The notes under the pieces are model-generated. The model saw only the letters and a program-made list of their open reading frames with translations, searched no databases and was not told where the DNA came from. Made by a program: the position numbers and the translations under genes. 14,462 nucleotides of DNA from assembly GCA_012032575.1 (NCBI GenBank), contig JAAUSP010000141.1, positions 1 to 14,462 of the forward strand, in the 5' to 3' direction. Of this stretch, positions 13,679 through 14,462 are shown one piece after another (the stretch's first letter is position 1; each line of letters begins with the position of its first letter). This DNA is from Anaerolineales bacterium (GTDB lineage Bacteria > Chloroflexota > Anaerolineae > 4572-78 > J111).

Positions 13679-14233
13679 ATGGATCAGGTTGACCCGGAAC
13701 AAATTCTGCGTTACAAGGTTGCCATTATTGGCGATGGCAACGTGGGCAAAACTACGTTGCTGCGCCGCTTCGCCACCGGCATGTTTCAGGAATCGCGGAT
13801 TATGACCATCGGCGTTGACTTTCAAACGGTGGTGGTCAAGAGCGGCGACCTGTCATTTAAGTTGACCGTCTGGGATTTGGCCGGTCAGGAGCGCTTTGCT
13901 TCCTTTCGCGAAAACTTTTACCGGGGGGCGCGGGCAGTGGCGATGGTCTACGATGTGAGCGACCGGCAGTCCTTTGAAAACTTGCCCCGTTGGGAGCAGG
14001 AAGCCAAAAGCGTGGTGGATCATCACCGTTTCCTGGTGGTGGCTAACAAAGTTGACCGGCCCAACCGCGTCATCGAGGCCATCGAGGGTAAACAGTATGC
14101 CGCTTCGATCAGTGCGGCTTATCTGGAAACCAGCGCCAAAACCGGCGATGGCGTCGCCCGGCTGTTTGAGTTGCTGGCCCGGGCCGCCCACACCCAGCGA
14201 GGCGAGCCGGATGTAAAGCCAAAGTCCCATTGA
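13679..14233 (+). CDS. Rab-like small GTPase of the Ras superfamily
   Basis: From ATG 13679 the product has 184 residues; a TTG at 13631 would add 16 residues encoded partly by repeat DNA. All G motifs are present: G1 GDGNVGKT (18-25), G2 Thr43 in TIGVDFQT, G3 WDLAGQERF (65-73, with Asp66, Gly69 and the catalytic Gln70), G4 NKVD (123-126), G5 ETSAK (150-154). TIGVDF, AGQERF, FYRGA and YDVSDRQSFENL are the same boxes as in eukaryotic Rab proteins. There is no C-terminal Cys, so no prenylation; the tail is short and polar. It should bind and hydrolyse GTP as a switch, probably with the longin-like protein upstream, as MglA does with MglB. Ras-like GTPases of unknown role (Rup families) are known in bacteria, including Chloroflexota. 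The actual process is unknown. Confidence 0.9.
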   Translation: MDQVDPEQILRYKVAIIGDGNVGKTTLLRRFATGMFQESRIMTIGVDFQTVVVKSGDLSFKLTVWDLAGQERFASFRENFYRGARAVAMVYDVSDRQSFENLPRWEQEAKSVVDHHRFLVVANKVDRPNRVIEAIEGKQYAASISAAYLETSAKTGDGVARLFELLARAAHTQRGEPDVKPKSH

Positions 14234-14258
14234 CGTTTGCCTGACCCTATGTTAAGAT
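14230..14258 (+). promoter_or_regulatory. Sigma-70-type promoter of the cyclic-nucleotide-binding protein gene
   Basis: TTGACG (14230-14235), a 17-nt spacer and TAAGAT (14253-14258). The -35 box overlaps the stop codon of the GTPase gene. It means the next gene can be expressed on its own. Confidence 0.65.
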
Positions 14259-14319
14259 GAAAGAACTACTCAGGGGATCACTGTATCACCCCCCGGACTT
14301 GTTAAGGAGAATCCACCCA

Positions 14320-14462
14320 ATGCAGAAAAAATATATTCTTGAGCAGATTGATATTTTTCAAGAGTTAGACTCAAGCCAACTGAGCTTGATTGAGCAAATT
14401 TGCCAGGAAAAAGCTATAATCAGGGCGATGTCATTTTTAAAGAAAATCTGGCCAGCCACGAA
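14320..14462 (+). CDS. Cyclic-nucleotide-binding (Crp-like) protein, N-terminal fragment with a frameshift
   Basis: ATG 14320 has AAGGAG at 14304-14309. The start (QIDIFQELDSSQLSLIEQIC) is the usual first helix of cNMP-binding domains ('lF..L...el..i'). The given frame then loses the pattern. Adding one base at about 14415 yields YNQGDVIFKENLASHE, the classic Y..GDVIF.EG segment of the domain, so a base is very probably missing. About 48 residues are visible. Whether the protein continues into a DNA-binding domain (Crp/Fnr) or another output cannot be seen. It follows the GTPase by 86 bp and has its own promoter, so it may be a separate unit. Confidence 0.7.
   Translation, partial: MQKKYILEQIDIFQELDSSQLSLIEQICQEKAIIRAMSFLKKIWPAT

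Overview
The window looks like a Chloroflexota (Anaerolineae-like) chromosome segment, GC-rich in genes and AT-rich between them. The phylum call is an inference. It rests on the fusion of a DnaQ-like exonuclease to a DinG helicase, an N-terminal 'GGI..NIAGRD' protein next to a TPR/CHAT-like helical protein, an eight-cysteine protein of a kind I associate with Anaerolineae, a Rab-like bacterial GTPase, and many intergenic heptamer repeats. No rRNA or tRNA was seen, so the placement is unconfirmed.

Layout. 1-1100: an accessory patch on the minus strand with a truncated, frameshifted effector-associated-type protein and a small helical protein, separated by a 210-bp nested palindrome. 1348-3476: an AlbA_2/GHKL DNA-binding regulator and a VapBC-type toxin-antitoxin pair that appears to be expressed from a leaderless promoter. 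3473-5852 (minus): a probable operon of an MFS transporter, a MazG-like NTP pyrophosphohydrolase and an orphan LolD-like ABC ATPase. 5853-6243: a dense repeat region with a multi-hairpin element. 6244-7554: an NfeD/ClpP-class membrane serine protease. 7937-8629: an OmpR-type response regulator with a terminator-like leader, closed by a strong bidirectional terminator. 8679-9026 (minus): the cysteine-rich protein. 9124-9681 (minus): elongation factor P with Arg at the loop tip. 9830-12687 (minus): exonuclease-DinG helicase. 12918-14462 (plus): a longin/roadblock-like protein, a strikingly Rab-like small GTPase, and the start of a cyclic-nucleotide-binding protein.

The most interesting block is at the right end. 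A protein with a predicted coiled coil and a longin/roadblock-like C-terminal half is followed by a GTPase carrying all five G motifs in nearly eukaryotic Rab form, which resembles the bacterial MglA-MglB arrangement and the Rag-Ragulator theme. The other recurring theme is repeats. At least eight short-period (mostly 7-bp) arrays or hairpins, with different words, sit hard against starts and stops, and several supply the stop codon.

Caution: seven probable frameshifts interrupt five genes, mostly as single-base changes in or beside short homopolymer runs. Correcting them gives exact whole-codon lengths for the three genes that lie wholly inside the window (ABC, MFS, DinG). This points to sequencing or assembly errors more than to decayed genes, and all broken genes below are described in their reconstructed form.
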